Source: Leisingera caerulea DSM 24564 (lineage in GTDB: Bacteria > Pseudomonadota > Alphaproteobacteria > Rhodobacterales > Rhodobacteraceae). From it: a stretch of 64,000 nucleotides of DNA. Below, in pieces: positions 1 through 8,322 of this stretch (its first letter is position 1; every line of letters begins with the position of its first letter). The notes under the pieces are model-generated. The model saw only the letters and a program-made list of their open reading frames with translations. It was not told the origin of the DNA and did not search any database. Location of the stretch: positions 434,001-498,000 of the forward strand of contig NZ_AXBI01000020.1 in NCBI RefSeq assembly GCF_000473325.1. The letters are read 5' to 3'. The translations under genes were made by a program, and so were the position numbers.

Positions 1-843
1 GTCCAGGACCTGAGGCGCGGTGCCATTGTTGACGGTGATGGTCATGTTGCCGTTTGCGTCGACCGCAAAGGCGGCAGGCGCCGCGAGGCCGGGATCCGCG
101 GTGAAGGCATAGGATGCTGGTGCGCCGGCCGTGGGGCCTGAATCCGAGAAGGTTACATCGACCGTGCCATAGACGGTGCCGTCACTGCCGGCGACCTCAA
201 CGCTCCAGGCGTTGTCGACAGCGGTGTCAGGCGTCCAGGAGAAGGTCAGGCCTTCCTGTTCACCCAGCGCGGTGAAGTAGGTCATGCTGGAGATGAAGGG
301 GTCCTGGGCAACGCCCGTGCCGGTGAGGCTCGAAGGGAGGTTGCCGCTGATCGACCCCGCGGCGGAGGCTTCAGCCGTCAGCGAGGCCGCGCCCGCCTTC
401 ACGGCGCCCAGCGAATTGAACGTGTTGCGGTCAACGCCCGGGATGCTGCCGGTGTCATCGTAGGAATAGCCCGCCAGGTAGTAGCCGGCGGAGTTCACGA
501 GGTAGCCGTTCTTGTCGACTTCGAATGAGCCTGCCCGGGTCAGCATGAAATTGGACTGGTCAGTGCTGTTGGGATCCTTCATGACCACGAAGAAGCCGTC
601 GCCATCAATGGCCAGATCGGTGGCTGAGCTCGAGGAGATAATCGGGCCGCCGGTCTCGACATCCTTACGGCTGACGCCGCTCACGGAACCGGAATCCCCG
701 ACGACCTGGCTGACCATCTGCGTGAAGCTCCGCTTGTAGCCGATGGTGCCGGAGTTCGCGATATTGCTGGAGATATTGGCGACGGCCTTGGAGTTGACCC
801 TGAGGCCTGCCACACCTGCCTGCATTGCGTTCTGGATGGACAT
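1..843 (-). CDS. flgE: Flagellar hook protein FlgE (C-terminus beyond the left edge)
   Basis: The reverse strand opens at 843 with MSIQNAMQAGVAGLRVNSKA followed by a VANISSNIANSGTIGYKRS stretch, the N-terminal rod/hook signature shared by FlgB/C/E/F/G. An LAIDGDGFFVV segment and a FMLTRAGSFEVDKNGYLVN segment, both typical of FlgE/F/G, follow. About 281 codons are visible and the reading frame runs off the window, so the C-terminal half is missing. An AAAGGGA ribosome site precedes the ATG. FlgE builds the extracellular hook joining rod and filament. It lies downstream of the helical-repeat gene (906-2693) with a 62-bp gap, so the two are probably co-transcribed. FlgE rather than FlgF/G is chosen because flgF and flgG are both present next door. 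Confidence 0.9.
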   Translation of the reverse strand, partial: MSIQNAMQAGVAGLRVNSKAVANISSNIANSGTIGYKRSFTQMVSQVVGDSGSVSGVSRKDVETGGPIISSSSATDLAIDGDGFFVVMKDPNSTDQSNFMLTRAGSFEVDKNGYLVNSAGYYLAGYSYDDTGSIPGVDRNTFNSLGAVKAGAASLTAEASAAGSISGNLPSSLTGTGVAQDPFISSMTYFTALGEQEGLTFSWTPDTAVDNAWSVEVAGSDGTVYGTVDVTFSDSGPTAGAPASYAFTADPGLAAPAAFAVDANGNMTITVNNGTAPQVLD

Positions 844-905
844 GTAGTGTTCCCTTTCGGAGTAGTCTGGCAGATTTGCGCCTGCCGGGTTCTTGCGAGT
901 GGTTG

Positions 906-2693
906 TCAGTTCTGCGCGGTCAGCGCGGTTGCGGCATCGAGAGAGGTGCCAGCGCTTCGCAGGATGTGTTGCGCCGTGCCCGTTGAGAGGGGCGTGATCG
1001 GCGGCGGGTCCGCGGCCCTCATTCCGGCGAGCTGCTCAACATGACCGCGCTTCGCCGAAGGGACACCTTCAAGGTACTCTTCAACTGCGGTCTGGCCCTG
1101 CTCAGCGGCCAGGCGGGTTGCGGCGATGCCCTCCGGGGCAGGAAGGCGTCCGGCAGACTTCATGGCAGCCAGGGCCATGGTATCCCGCCCTTCACGAAGC
1201 GCGCTGCGGGCGATTTCCAGTGAAATAAGTTCGGCGCTTTCGCCGCGCGCATCAGGCACGCCGCCGGCCTCCAGGACCACTTTGGCGTAGTCGGCATCCA
1301 GGCTGGCCACCCGGCGGTCCGGCCGCAGCCGCAGAAGACCGAGAGCCGCCCCGGGGGTACCTTGGCGCACAAGCCGTTTTGCCTGCTCAAGAACCAGACG
1401 GTCAAAGAGGTTCGGAGCAATCTGATCCCGCTCACTGGCCAGCAGGCTGTCCCAGATGTCCGTGAACTCTGCGCGTGCCGCCACGGTCAGTCCTGCGGCT
1501 TCAAGGCGGTGCGCAAGGGCGCCGCGCACTGCTGCGCGCTCCGTGTGAGCCGCCATGTAAGGCTCAATCCGCCGCACGGTCGCCACCGCTTCGCTGATCC
1601 CCATGGCCTCGAGGGCTATCGCATCCCCAAGGAGGTTCAGGATGACCTTGATGCGCCGCTCCGCCAGCTCCGCTTCCGGGGTGCCAGGATGATCGGCCTC
1701 AATGAGCGCCATTGTCATGACGGCGGTCTCCGCATCCCCGAGGTCTTCCGAAACCCGTGCAAGCTGCGCCCGCATTTTCAGCGCAAGACTGTCGCCCCGC
1801 CACTTTGGCAGCCCCTCTGCCAGAAGGTCCCTGACCCGTTCATGAACGGACCGCTCGGAGTTTTGCAGGGCCAGTTCGGCCAGCTCGATCCGCGCCTCTG
1901 CGGCTGCGCGGTCCTGATGCTCTGCCGCCCAGGCAAAGAAGTCGAAGGCCATCTGCTGCTGACCTTCCGCGCGCGCCAGCTGGCCGCGCATGAGGAGCAT
2001 CTGCGATGTCCCCTCAAGGTCAGTGCCAGACTGCGCTGCATTCAGGATCTTGCGGGCAAGATCCCAATCGGATGCGTCCATGGCGGCTTTGAAGAGATGG
2101 GGCGCCAGGCGGCCGGATACAAACCGGCTGTGATCGGTCAGGCCCGCAGCCGCAGTCCGGATCCTGGCCTTGGTGACCTCCTCGCCTGACTGGATATCGG
2201 CGATGACGGACCAGACCGGATCATTCCTGACGGCCTCGGGCACAGGGGAGCCGTTTGGCGGCGGGGGTGCATCAGCGAGCAGCCGGATCATGCCAAGATA
2301 CGCTTCAGCACGCGGATCAGTGCGACCGTTGGCGGCGCCATCGTGCTGCGCCGCCTCAATGAAACTGGCGGCTTCAGGCAGCATCATCCAGGAAATCAGG
2401 AAGCTGGCATAATCCAGCGCGGCCGAACTGCGCAGGTTTGCGGGCGCGGATGTGTATATCTCGTCCAGTCCGGCGCGGGCGGCTGCAAAGCCTGTACCGT
2501 CCAGACGTGTGCCCAGATCAAGGCGGGCCTCAATGGCGGCCGGCGTGTGCAGCGGGACTGCGCCGCCTGCATAGACGGACACCTCCGCGGATGCACCGTT
2601 CCCGATCAGGGCCAGGGAGGCGAGGGCTGCACACCCGGCAAGCTTACGGGCCTGTGAGGGCGCGCGAGAGACTGAGGGGAGATGCAAAATCAT
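906..2693 (-). CDS. Periplasmic helical-repeat protein of the flagellar cluster
   Basis: 595 aa with an N-terminal signal peptide (hydrophobic core near residues 18-32, cleavage after GASA), then an almost wholly alpha-helical, alanine-rich body resembling TPR/SEL1-type repeats (for example KILNAAQSGTDLEGTSQMLL and AEARIELAELALQN). No catalytic motif is visible. An AGAAGGT ribosome site precedes the ATG. It is transcribed towards flgE and divergently from flgF, so a motility role is likely, perhaps like the periplasmic MotC proteins of rhizobia, but I cannot show homology from sequence alone. The promoter is probably in the shared 2694-2833 gap, which carries an inverted pair of the window-wide TGCGAAAA motif. 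Confidence 0.7.
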   Translation of the reverse strand: MILHLPSVSRAPSQARKLAGCAALASLALIGNGASAEVSVYAGGAVPLHTPAAIEARLDLGTRLDGTGFAAARAGLDEIYTSAPANLRSSAALDYASFLISWMMLPEAASFIEAAQHDGAANGRTDPRAEAYLGMIRLLADAPPPPNGSPVPEAVRNDPVWSVIADIQSGEEVTKARIRTAAAGLTDHSRFVSGRLAPHLFKAAMDASDWDLARKILNAAQSGTDLEGTSQMLLMRGQLARAEGQQQMAFDFFAWAAEHQDRAAAEARIELAELALQNSERSVHERVRDLLAEGLPKWRGDSLALKMRAQLARVSEDLGDAETAVMTMALIEADHPGTPEAELAERRIKVILNLLGDAIALEAMGISEAVATVRRIEPYMAAHTERAAVRGALAHRLEAAGLTVAARAEFTDIWDSLLASERDQIAPNLFDRLVLEQAKRLVRQGTPGAALGLLRLRPDRRVASLDADYAKVVLEAGGVPDARGESAELISLEIARSALREGRDTMALAAMKSAGRLPAPEGIAATRLAAEQGQTAVEEYLEGVPSAKRGHVEQLAGMRAADPPPITPLSTGTAQHILRSAGTSLDAATALTAQN

Positions 2694-2721
2694 CGATACC
2701 TTCTGCTTCGAGGCTATTTGA

Positions 2722-2751
2722 TTTTCGCATTTCTGGGGTTATGCGAAAAAA
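2722..2751. promoter_or_regulatory. Inverted pair of TGCGAAAA motifs in the divergent flagellar promoter region
   Basis: TTTTCGCAT (2722-2730) and ATGCGAAAA (2741-2749, continuing as an A-tract) form arms of a 9-bp inverted repeat with a 10-bp spacer, between the divergent helical-repeat gene and flgF. A TATAGT hexamer lies just downstream at 2761-2766. The symmetry suggests a dimer-binding operator able to act on both genes. Operator function is inference. Confidence 0.55.
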
Positions 2752-2833
2752 CAAGATCATGTATAGTCTATCGCGCTGGCCCGGATCAACCAGAAACCGG
2801 CCATTATCAACACCTCACGGACCTGCGGGGAAT

Positions 2834-3574
2834 ATGGACAATATAGGCTACGTTGCGATTTCGCGGGCTGCGCTGCTGCAGCGCGCAACAGATATCAGCT
2901 CAAACAACATTGCCAATGCGAACACGGACGGCTTCCGAGCCTCAGCGGCGATGTTTGAAAGCCTTGTCGTCGACACCGGCGCCGACAGCGATATGCGGGA
3001 GATGTCCTATGCGATCGACCGCGGCACCTACACCAGCATGGACGAGGGTGCGTTGCAGCAAACCTCCAACCCGCTGGATGTGGCGATCACCGGCGACGGA
3101 TGGTTCGGCTTTGTGACCCAGGGCGGTCAGACAGCTCTTGGACGGGCGGGCAGCTTTATCCTCACCGCCCAGGGAGACCTGGTGTCGCCATCCGGCGACA
3201 TGGTTCTGGATGAGGGCGGTGCGCCCATCAACATTCCGCCGGGCTCTGGCCAGGTGGAGATTGCGCAAAACGGAACAATCACTGATGAGCGGGGCGGCGA
3301 AATTGCCCGCATCGGCGTGTTCCAGGCGCCTGACAGCAGGCATTGGACGCAGCTGGGCGGTGGCATGATGGCGCCGCGGGACGGGGTTGTGGATCTTGTG
3401 CCCGTCATTGAGCCCCGCATGTCTCAGGGGTTCGTGGAGAAATCCAACGTCAATCCTGTCACCGAGATGACCAGGATGATTTCCTTCCAGCGTCAGTATG
3501 AGGCCGCGATGAACCTCGCCAATGCGGCCGATGACCTGCGCAAGCAAACCCTGAGCCGCCTGGCGCCGAAGTAA
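2834..3574 (+). CDS. flgF: Flagellar basal-body rod protein FlgF
   Basis: 246 aa starting MDNIGYVAISRAALLQRATD, with SSNNIANANTDGFRAS, the standard rod-protein N-terminal motif, a DVAITGDGWFGF segment, and the C-terminal EKSNVNPVTEMTRMISFQR motif. Length matches FlgF (about 245 aa). FlgF forms the proximal rod of the flagellum. It heads the operon flgF-flgG-flgA-flgH-fliL-like. I chose the ATG at 2834 because it gives the family N-terminus; a longer upstream frame exists but does not match. Confidence 0.92.
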   Translation: MDNIGYVAISRAALLQRATDISSNNIANANTDGFRASAAMFESLVVDTGADSDMREMSYAIDRGTYTSMDEGALQQTSNPLDVAITGDGWFGFVTQGGQTALGRAGSFILTAQGDLVSPSGDMVLDEGGAPINIPPGSGQVEIAQNGTITDERGGEIARIGVFQAPDSRHWTQLGGGMMAPRDGVVDLVPVIEPRMSQGFVEKSNVNPVTEMTRMISFQRQYEAAMNLANAADDLRKQTLSRLAPK

Positions 3575-3586
3575 AACAGCCAGAAT

Positions 3587-3597
3587 ATGCGAAAAAC
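3587..3597 (+). promoter_or_regulatory. TGCGAAAAAC motif between flgF and flgG
   Basis: ATGCGAAAAAC lies 22 bp upstream of the flgG start inside the flagellar operon. No convincing promoter hexamers fit between it and the start codon, so it could be an internal operator, or a secondary promoter that would have to start very close to the ATG. Confidence 0.4.
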
Positions 3598-3618
3598 AGA
3601 ATTGAAACGGAGATTGAC

Positions 3619-4401
3619 ATGAGGACACTTGGTATCGCTGCAACGGGCATGCAGGCCCAGCAAGTCAATGTCGATGTGATTGCCAACAACATCGCCAATG
3701 CCAACACGACCGCCTTCAAGGCGGGGCGGGCAGCTTTTGCTGACCTGATTTATCAGACCATGGAGCGTGAAGGCGCGCCCAATGCGGACGGCACTGTGCG
3801 GCCGGTCGGGGTCGATGTCGGGCTCGGCGTGCGCGCCACCGGCGTGGTCCGCCTCCATACGCAGGGCGGTCTCGACCAAACCGACAACCAGCTCGATCTT
3901 GCGATCGATGGTGAAGGGTATTTCGTCGTCACAAGGCCGGATGGCACCAATGCCTACAGCCGGGCGGGCAGCCTTCAACTTTCCCCTGAAGGCGAAATCG
4001 TGACTCTGGAGGGCTATCTTCTGGAGCCTGCCATGGTGGTGCCGGACAACACCACTGAGATTGAAATCACCCAGAGCGGCCTGGTGCTGGCCTACACGTC
4101 CGATGCGGTAGAGCCCGAAGAGATCGGCCAGATCACGCTGGCGACCTTCATCAACGAGGCGGGCCTCAAACCGGCGGGCAACAACCTGATGCTGGAGACT
4201 GCTGCATCCGGGGAACCGATGATCGGAAATCCGGGTGAGGACTCCGCCGGCATCATCCGCCAGGGCTACCTGGAAAGGTCGAATGTCGACCCGATCAAGC
4301 AAATGACGGACCTCATCACGGCGCAGCGGACATACGAGATGGGCGCGAAGGCGCTGAAGGCCGCTGATGAAATGATGCAGACCGCAAACCAGATCCGCTA
4401 A
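3619..4401 (+). CDS. flgG: Flagellar distal rod protein FlgG
   Basis: 260 aa starting MRTLGIAATGMQAQQVNVDV, then IANNIANANTTAFKAGR, LDLAIDGEGYFVV and the C-terminal LERSNVDPIKQMTDLITAQR motif with AADEMMQTANQ. Both ends and the length are diagnostic of FlgG, the distal rod subunit. The stop codon overlaps the flgA start by one base, implying translational coupling. Confidence 0.96.
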   Translation: MRTLGIAATGMQAQQVNVDVIANNIANANTTAFKAGRAAFADLIYQTMEREGAPNADGTVRPVGVDVGLGVRATGVVRLHTQGGLDQTDNQLDLAIDGEGYFVVTRPDGTNAYSRAGSLQLSPEGEIVTLEGYLLEPAMVVPDNTTEIEITQSGLVLAYTSDAVEPEEIGQITLATFINEAGLKPAGNNLMLETAASGEPMIGNPGEDSAGIIRQGYLERSNVDPIKQMTDLITAQRTYEMGAKALKAADEMMQTANQIR

Positions 4402-5096
4402 TGAGCGCGCGGACCTTTTTCACCGGCGCGCTGGCGGGGCTGTCGCTTCTTGCTGGCGCTGCGCTCCATGCGGCTGAAGACCTGCTTGCGGGATCGGCAG
4501 TTGCCACTCTGGTCGAGGAGCAGCTGCTGATGGCCAGCGGCCAGGAGATTCCGCAGGACGGGCGGATTGAACTCCGGCTGCCCAAGGGTCTGCCGGACAG
4601 CGGCATGACGCTCAAGGATTTTTCCTACGATCCGCGCTCCGGCATGTTTGCCGCACGGCTGATTGAGGCCGACGGCAGCAGCACCGGTTTCCGCGGTCAG
4701 GCCGTCATTGCGGTTCCGGCCTATGTGCCTGTGAGGCGCATCCCGGCCGGGGTCATTCTGGCGGAGAACGATCTCCGCATGACCGAAATCGCCATGATGG
4801 CCCTTCCGTCCGGGTCTCTGCGCAATCCTGAACAGCTGATCGGCAAGGAGACACGCCGGATCCTCCTGCAGGGGCGCCCGGTGATCGAGGGGTCTGTGAC
4901 CGAGCCCCGGATCGTCAATCGCGGAGATGCGGTGACGATTGTGCTCTCGGACGGAGGGCTGAACCTCAGCGCGCCCGGCAAGGCGCTCGAAGATGGCGCC
5001 AAGGGCGAAGAAGTCCGGATCGTCAATTTGAAATCAAATGCCACCCTGACGGCGGAGGTCATCTCAGATGGCGTCGTTCAGGTGGACGGGCGGTGA
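4401..5096 (+). CDS. flgA: Flagellar P-ring assembly chaperone FlgA
   Basis: 231 aa with an N-terminal signal peptide (hydrophobic LAGLSLLAGAALHA, cleavage about residue 25) and a C-terminal SAF/ChapFlgA region: VPVRRIPAGVILAENDLRM, a GKETRRILLQGRPV segment, NRGDAVTIVLSDGGLNLSAP and a LKSNATLTAEVISDGVVQV end. FlgA acts in the periplasm to help FlgI form the P ring. No flgI is in view; it may lie to the left of the window or elsewhere. Confidence 0.9.
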   Translation: MSARTFFTGALAGLSLLAGAALHAAEDLLAGSAVATLVEEQLLMASGQEIPQDGRIELRLPKGLPDSGMTLKDFSYDPRSGMFAARLIEADGSSTGFRGQAVIAVPAYVPVRRIPAGVILAENDLRMTEIAMMALPSGSLRNPEQLIGKETRRILLQGRPVIEGSVTEPRIVNRGDAVTIVLSDGGLNLSAPGKALEDGAKGEEVRIVNLKSNATLTAEVISDGVVQVDGR

Positions 5097-5148
5097 CGGC
5101 AGCTCTGTGAAACCGTCTGATGCGAAACATTCCGAAAGAAGAACCCCA

Positions 5149-5916
5149 ATGCGACAGAAGTCTCTCCAGAATGTGAAAATTCTCGTGTGTGCCGGCCTGG
5201 TTCTTGGCGCCTGCACCAATTACTCCGAAAACCGGAACCCTCAGCTGTCCGGGATCGGCCTGGATGACCAGACCATGCCGGAAGCCAGCATCGTGCATGT
5301 GCCGATGCCTGATCCCGAGCCGGTCCGGACCCCGCAGCGGGCTGAAGCCTCCTCCCTGTGGCAGACCGGATCCACAGGATTTTTTGGTGACCATCGCGCC
5401 GCAAGGGTGGGTGACATTCTTACGGTGATGATCGACATCGACGATGAGGCTGAGCTGGAAAACCAGTCCCGCCGCTCGCGCTCGTCCGGCAATGAAATCG
5501 ATGGATCGACATTCCTCGGGTACGGCAGCAAGCTCGATGCGGTGCTCCCGGGCATCGATCCTGGCGAACTGCCATCAGGCTCGATCGTTGATCTGTCTTC
5601 GGCCAGCACGTCCCGAGGCCAGGGCAGCATTGCCCGCAACGAGAAAATCAGCCTCAAGGTTGCCGTGATGATCATCCGCCGCCTCACAAACGGCAATCTG
5701 GTCATCGCGGGGCGCCAGGAGGTGAAGGTGAACAACGAGCTGCGCGAGCTGCGCGTTGCCGGGATCATCCGTCCGGTCGATGTCGATATGAGCAATGCCA
5801 TTCCTTACGAGAAAATCGCGGAAGCCCGGATTTCCTATGGCGGGAAAGGCCAGATTTCCCGTGTTCAGACCCCGCGTTACGGCGAAGACATGCTCGACGT
5901 CGTTCTGCCCTACTAA
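5149..5916 (+). CDS. flgH: Flagellar L-ring lipoprotein FlgH
   Basis: 255 aa from the ATG at 5149. A lipoprotein signal ends at LVLGAC (cysteine about residue 20). The middle has SLWQTGSTGFFGDHRAARVGD and DILTVMIDIDDEAELEN, and the C-terminal half has ARNEKISLKVAVMIIRRLTN, GNLVIAGRQEVKVNNELREL and VAGIIRPVDVD, all FlgH family features. It forms the outer-membrane L ring. The frame is open upstream to 5068, inside flgA, but the 5149 start gives a proper lipoprotein signal and has an AAAGAAGAA site upstream. A partial motif copy (TGCGAAAC, 5121-5128) lies just before it. Confidence 0.93.
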   Translation: MRQKSLQNVKILVCAGLVLGACTNYSENRNPQLSGIGLDDQTMPEASIVHVPMPDPEPVRTPQRAEASSLWQTGSTGFFGDHRAARVGDILTVMIDIDDEAELENQSRRSRSSGNEIDGSTFLGYGSKLDAVLPGIDPGELPSGSIVDLSSASTSRGQGSIARNEKISLKVAVMIIRRLTNGNLVIAGRQEVKVNNELRELRVAGIIRPVDVDMSNAIPYEKIAEARISYGGKGQISRVQTPRYGEDMLDVVLPY

Positions 5917-5930
5917 CGAGAGAGGAGCCT

Positions 5931-6374
5931 ATGCGCCGCATATTTTTCAAGGCAACCGGTGAAGATGTGCCACCAGCACCAAGGCGTTCGGTGATCGCCC
6001 TGTTTTTGGCGGTCTGCGCTGGAACCGGCTTCGCGCTGGGGACTGAGGCCGCAGCCAAGATCTTCACGCCCGCTGCAGAGGCCGAGCCGTTGGAGACCGT
6101 CGTCGTCGAGGAAATTGCCGCCAATATTCCAGGTCATGGGACCGCGACGTTCGATGCTCGAATTCTGGTCCAGAAGGCCGGGGTCGCGCCGGACCGGCCA
6201 GCGCTGCGGGATGCGGCACTGAAGATTGCTGTCCAGGCCGGCGCCTTGCCGATTGTGCGGCAGAGCCAGGATGTCATGGAGGCATTCGGACGGGCTGTGG
6301 GCCAGCTGGCGCCGCAAGCCGGTCTCGGGTCGCTGACTTTGGAGAACGCAGTTCTCTACCGGACAGGTATCTGA
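5931..6374 (+). CDS. Single-pass membrane protein, divergent FliL-like
   Basis: 147 aa: short cytoplasmic N-terminus, one membrane helix (about residues 23-45, VIALFLAVCAGTGFALG), then a periplasmic domain ending in SLTLENAVLYRTGI. The position after flgH matches fliL in several alphaproteobacterial flagellar operons, and the topology and size fit FliL, which stabilises the stator. Sequence resemblance is weak, so the call rests on context. It lies 14 bp after flgH with a GAGAGGAG ribosome site. Confidence 0.5.
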   Translation: MRRIFFKATGEDVPPAPRRSVIALFLAVCAGTGFALGTEAAAKIFTPAAEAEPLETVVVEEIAANIPGHGTATFDARILVQKAGVAPDRPALRDAALKIAVQAGALPIVRQSQDVMEAFGRAVGQLAPQAGLGSLTLENAVLYRTGI

Positions 6375-6392
6375 CTGATACCCGGAAAGGCA

Positions 6393-6422
6393 GCGCCACG
6401 CCCGGACAACCGGGCGTGGCGC
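6393..6422. terminator. Bidirectional hairpin between the convergent fliL-like gene and motB
   Basis: A perfect 13-bp stem (6393-6405 with 6410-6422, starting GCGCCACGCCCGG) and a 4-nt loop sit between two convergent genes. There is little T-tract on either side, so termination strength is uncertain. Confidence 0.65.
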
Positions 6423-6442
6423 TTGGGACATGAGCGCCGGAT

Positions 6443-7348
6443 TTACTCGGCCTGGGCCGATGCTGGCGCGGTCAGTTCAATCGTCACGCGGCGATTGCGG
6501 GCATCTTCCGGATCCGCCTCTATCAGGGGATCAACCGCGGCAACCCCGGCCACGCTCATGATACGCCCTGCAGCAATTCCCTTGGAGAGCATGGCCCGGC
6601 GCATTGCATTGGCCCGATCGGCGGACAGCTCCCAGTTCCCGTAGTTGCTGCCGCTGCGGAAGGGTCGGGCGTCCGTATGGCCGGTAATGCGGATCTCCAG
6701 GGGGAGTTCGGAAATCGCCGGAGCGAGCTGCCCCAGGATGGACAGCAGGGCTTCGCTCGGATCTGCGCTGCCAGTGCGGAACATCGGCCGGTCGCCGAGA
6801 TCCACGATCTCGACGATCATGCCGTTCTCCTTCAGGGATACCATCAGGTTCTCAGAGAGAGCCGCAAGCTCAGGGCTTTCCTCGAAGCTTTCATTGATGC
6901 GGTCCCTGGTGGCTTCAAGCTGTTCAGACAGAGTGGCTCCACCCTTTTCTTCGGGCGTTGTGGTCTCCTTGTCGAGCTGCAGCCAAGGGTTTACGGCTCC
7001 GGATCGGGCCTCGGCAGTGTCTGTGTCCTCAAGGCCGATCTGATCCGGGCCTGTCGGGGCAGAATCCGCCTCAGGGGTCAGTTCGCTCTGAGGCTGCTGA
7101 ACCGCTTTGATCTCCATGCCGATGCCATTGATCTCCACGAGGGGGATCTCTGAAGGCGTGAAGAAGTCCGCAAGGCCGCGCAGCTGCTCCTCATTGGATC
7201 CGGACAGAATCCAGAGCAGCAGAAAGAAGGCCATCAGGGCCGTCATGAAGTCCGCATAGGCCACCTTCCAGTTCCCGCCATGATGTCCTTTCTTCACTTT
7301 CTTGGGACGCTTGATGATGACGGCATGATTGTCGTGTTTCGGGGACAT
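6443..7348 (-). CDS. motB: Flagellar stator protein MotB
   Basis: 301 aa from the ATG at 7348 (GGAAAGA site upstream). The N-terminus has the conserved GHHGGNWKVAYADFMTALMA, with the proton-relay aspartate at about residue 33 in the membrane helix FMTALMAFFLLLWIL. The C-terminal OmpA/Pal peptidoglycan-binding domain shows ITGHTDARPF, NWELSADRANAMRR and ARNRRVTIEL. MotB pairs with MotA to drive rotation; no motA is in this window. It is convergent with the flgF operon. Confidence 0.95.
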   Translation of the reverse strand: MSPKHDNHAVIIKRPKKVKKGHHGGNWKVAYADFMTALMAFFLLLWILSGSNEEQLRGLADFFTPSEIPLVEINGIGMEIKAVQQPQSELTPEADSAPTGPDQIGLEDTDTAEARSGAVNPWLQLDKETTTPEEKGGATLSEQLEATRDRINESFEESPELAALSENLMVSLKENGMIVEIVDLGDRPMFRTGSADPSEALLSILGQLAPAISELPLEIRITGHTDARPFRSGSNYGNWELSADRANAMRRAMLSKGIAAGRIMSVAGVAAVDPLIEADPEDARNRRVTIELTAPASAQAE

Positions 7349-7605
7349 GTTGCTCTGTCTTTCCAAGTGAGGATATTGCGGTGTCCATTTGTGAAAAATG
7401 GACTTTCGATGGTAACTCTACCGCTCAGGGACTTGTGAAAAAAGAAAAAATGCTGCACTCTCTCCATCGCCCCGCTGCTGGGCTGGGAAAAATGCGAAGG
7501 AAGCGGTTGCCTGCCTTCTGGAATACCTCCAATGACGCGGCGTCCGCGAATGATTATCCGGAAATCCGGATTTTCCCGGCCCTGCGGTGGAATTTGGGAA
7601 TACAT
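7349..7605. promoter_or_regulatory. Divergent intergenic region between motB and the sigma-factor gene
   Basis: No credible gene. It holds variants of the window-wide motif: TGTGAAAAATG near 7390, a TTGTGAAAAAAG tract at 7433-7444 and ATGCGAAGG near 7491. It presumably carries the promoters of motB and the sigma-fliK-flgD operon. No clean -35/-10 pair was identified. Confidence 0.4.
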
Positions 7606-8322
7606 ATGCTGGACAGCACCACGATTGGCTTCAATGAAGATGTGGATGACGAGCAGGGCTGGATACGCGACTGGAAACGGAGCCGGAATCCATTGGCCCT
7701 AAACCGCATCGTGGACAAGAACCTCTCCAAGATTCAGGCCATGGCACGGCGCCGGACACGATCTCAGAATGAACGTGATGACCTGGTTTCCGCTGGCACG
7801 GAGGCCATGATCAAGGCCTTGCGCAAATACGAGCCTGCACCTGATGTTCCGTTCTTCGCCTATGCGGTCAAATTCATCCGCTCCGCGATGGCGCAGGAGG
7901 CAGCGTTTCCAAGCAGGATTGTAGATATTCCGGAAAACCGGCTGCGGACTGCGAAAGCTGGCCAGATGGATGAGGATGAAGCCGCCCTGGTCTTCGAGGC
8001 GCGCTATGTTACCGACATCGACGACCTGCATGAGGTGACCGCGTCCTCGACAGCGGTTACGGCTGAAACGTCCATGGTCAAGGACGAGATCCAGTCGGGC
8101 ATCCGGAAGGTGCTCGATCTGGCCGGGGAAGCGCTGACACCTGTTGAAGCCGAAATCATCTTCAACCGGCTGTCCGAAGACGGGCCTGTGGACGAGCTCG
8201 CTGCCAAACTTGACATGTCGGTGGCGAAGATGCGAAAAATCGAAAGCCGAGCCATGGCCCGGATGAAAAATTATCTGCTCAAGCGCGGCGTGACCGCCGA
8301 TTTCATGAATGCGGAGTATTGA
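7606..8322 (+). CDS. Sigma-70 family (RpoH-like) sigma factor
   Basis: 238 aa from the ATG at 7606. Region 2 is clear: NLSKIQAMARRRTRSQNERD, DLVSAGTEAMIKALRKYEPA, then VPFFAYAVKFIRSAMAQE, which follows the usual region 2.1-2.4 pattern with aromatic residues for promoter melting. Region 4 is a C-terminal helix-turn-helix, LTPVEAEIIFNRLSEDGPVD then ELAAKLDMSVAKMRKIESRA. The pattern is nearer to RpoH-type factors than to FliA. It overlaps fliK by an ATGA junction, so sigma, fliK and flgD form one operon. A role in switching on genes of this element is plausible but inferred. An upstream open frame to 7381 lacks a convincing start. Confidence 0.82.
   Translation: MLDSTTIGFNEDVDDEQGWIRDWKRSRNPLALNRIVDKNLSKIQAMARRRTRSQNERDDLVSAGTEAMIKALRKYEPAPDVPFFAYAVKFIRSAMAQEAAFPSRIVDIPENRLRTAKAGQMDEDEAALVFEARYVTDIDDLHEVTASSTAVTAETSMVKDEIQSGIRKVLDLAGEALTPVEAEIIFNRLSEDGPVDELAAKLDMSVAKMRKIESRAMARMKNYLLKRGVTADFMNAEY

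Noticed and set aside
7606..8322. Calling the sigma factor FliA (sigma-28)
   Set aside because: Position among flagellar genes is suggestive, but regions 2 and 4 look nearer to RpoH-type factors and the FliA region 3 pattern is not apparent.
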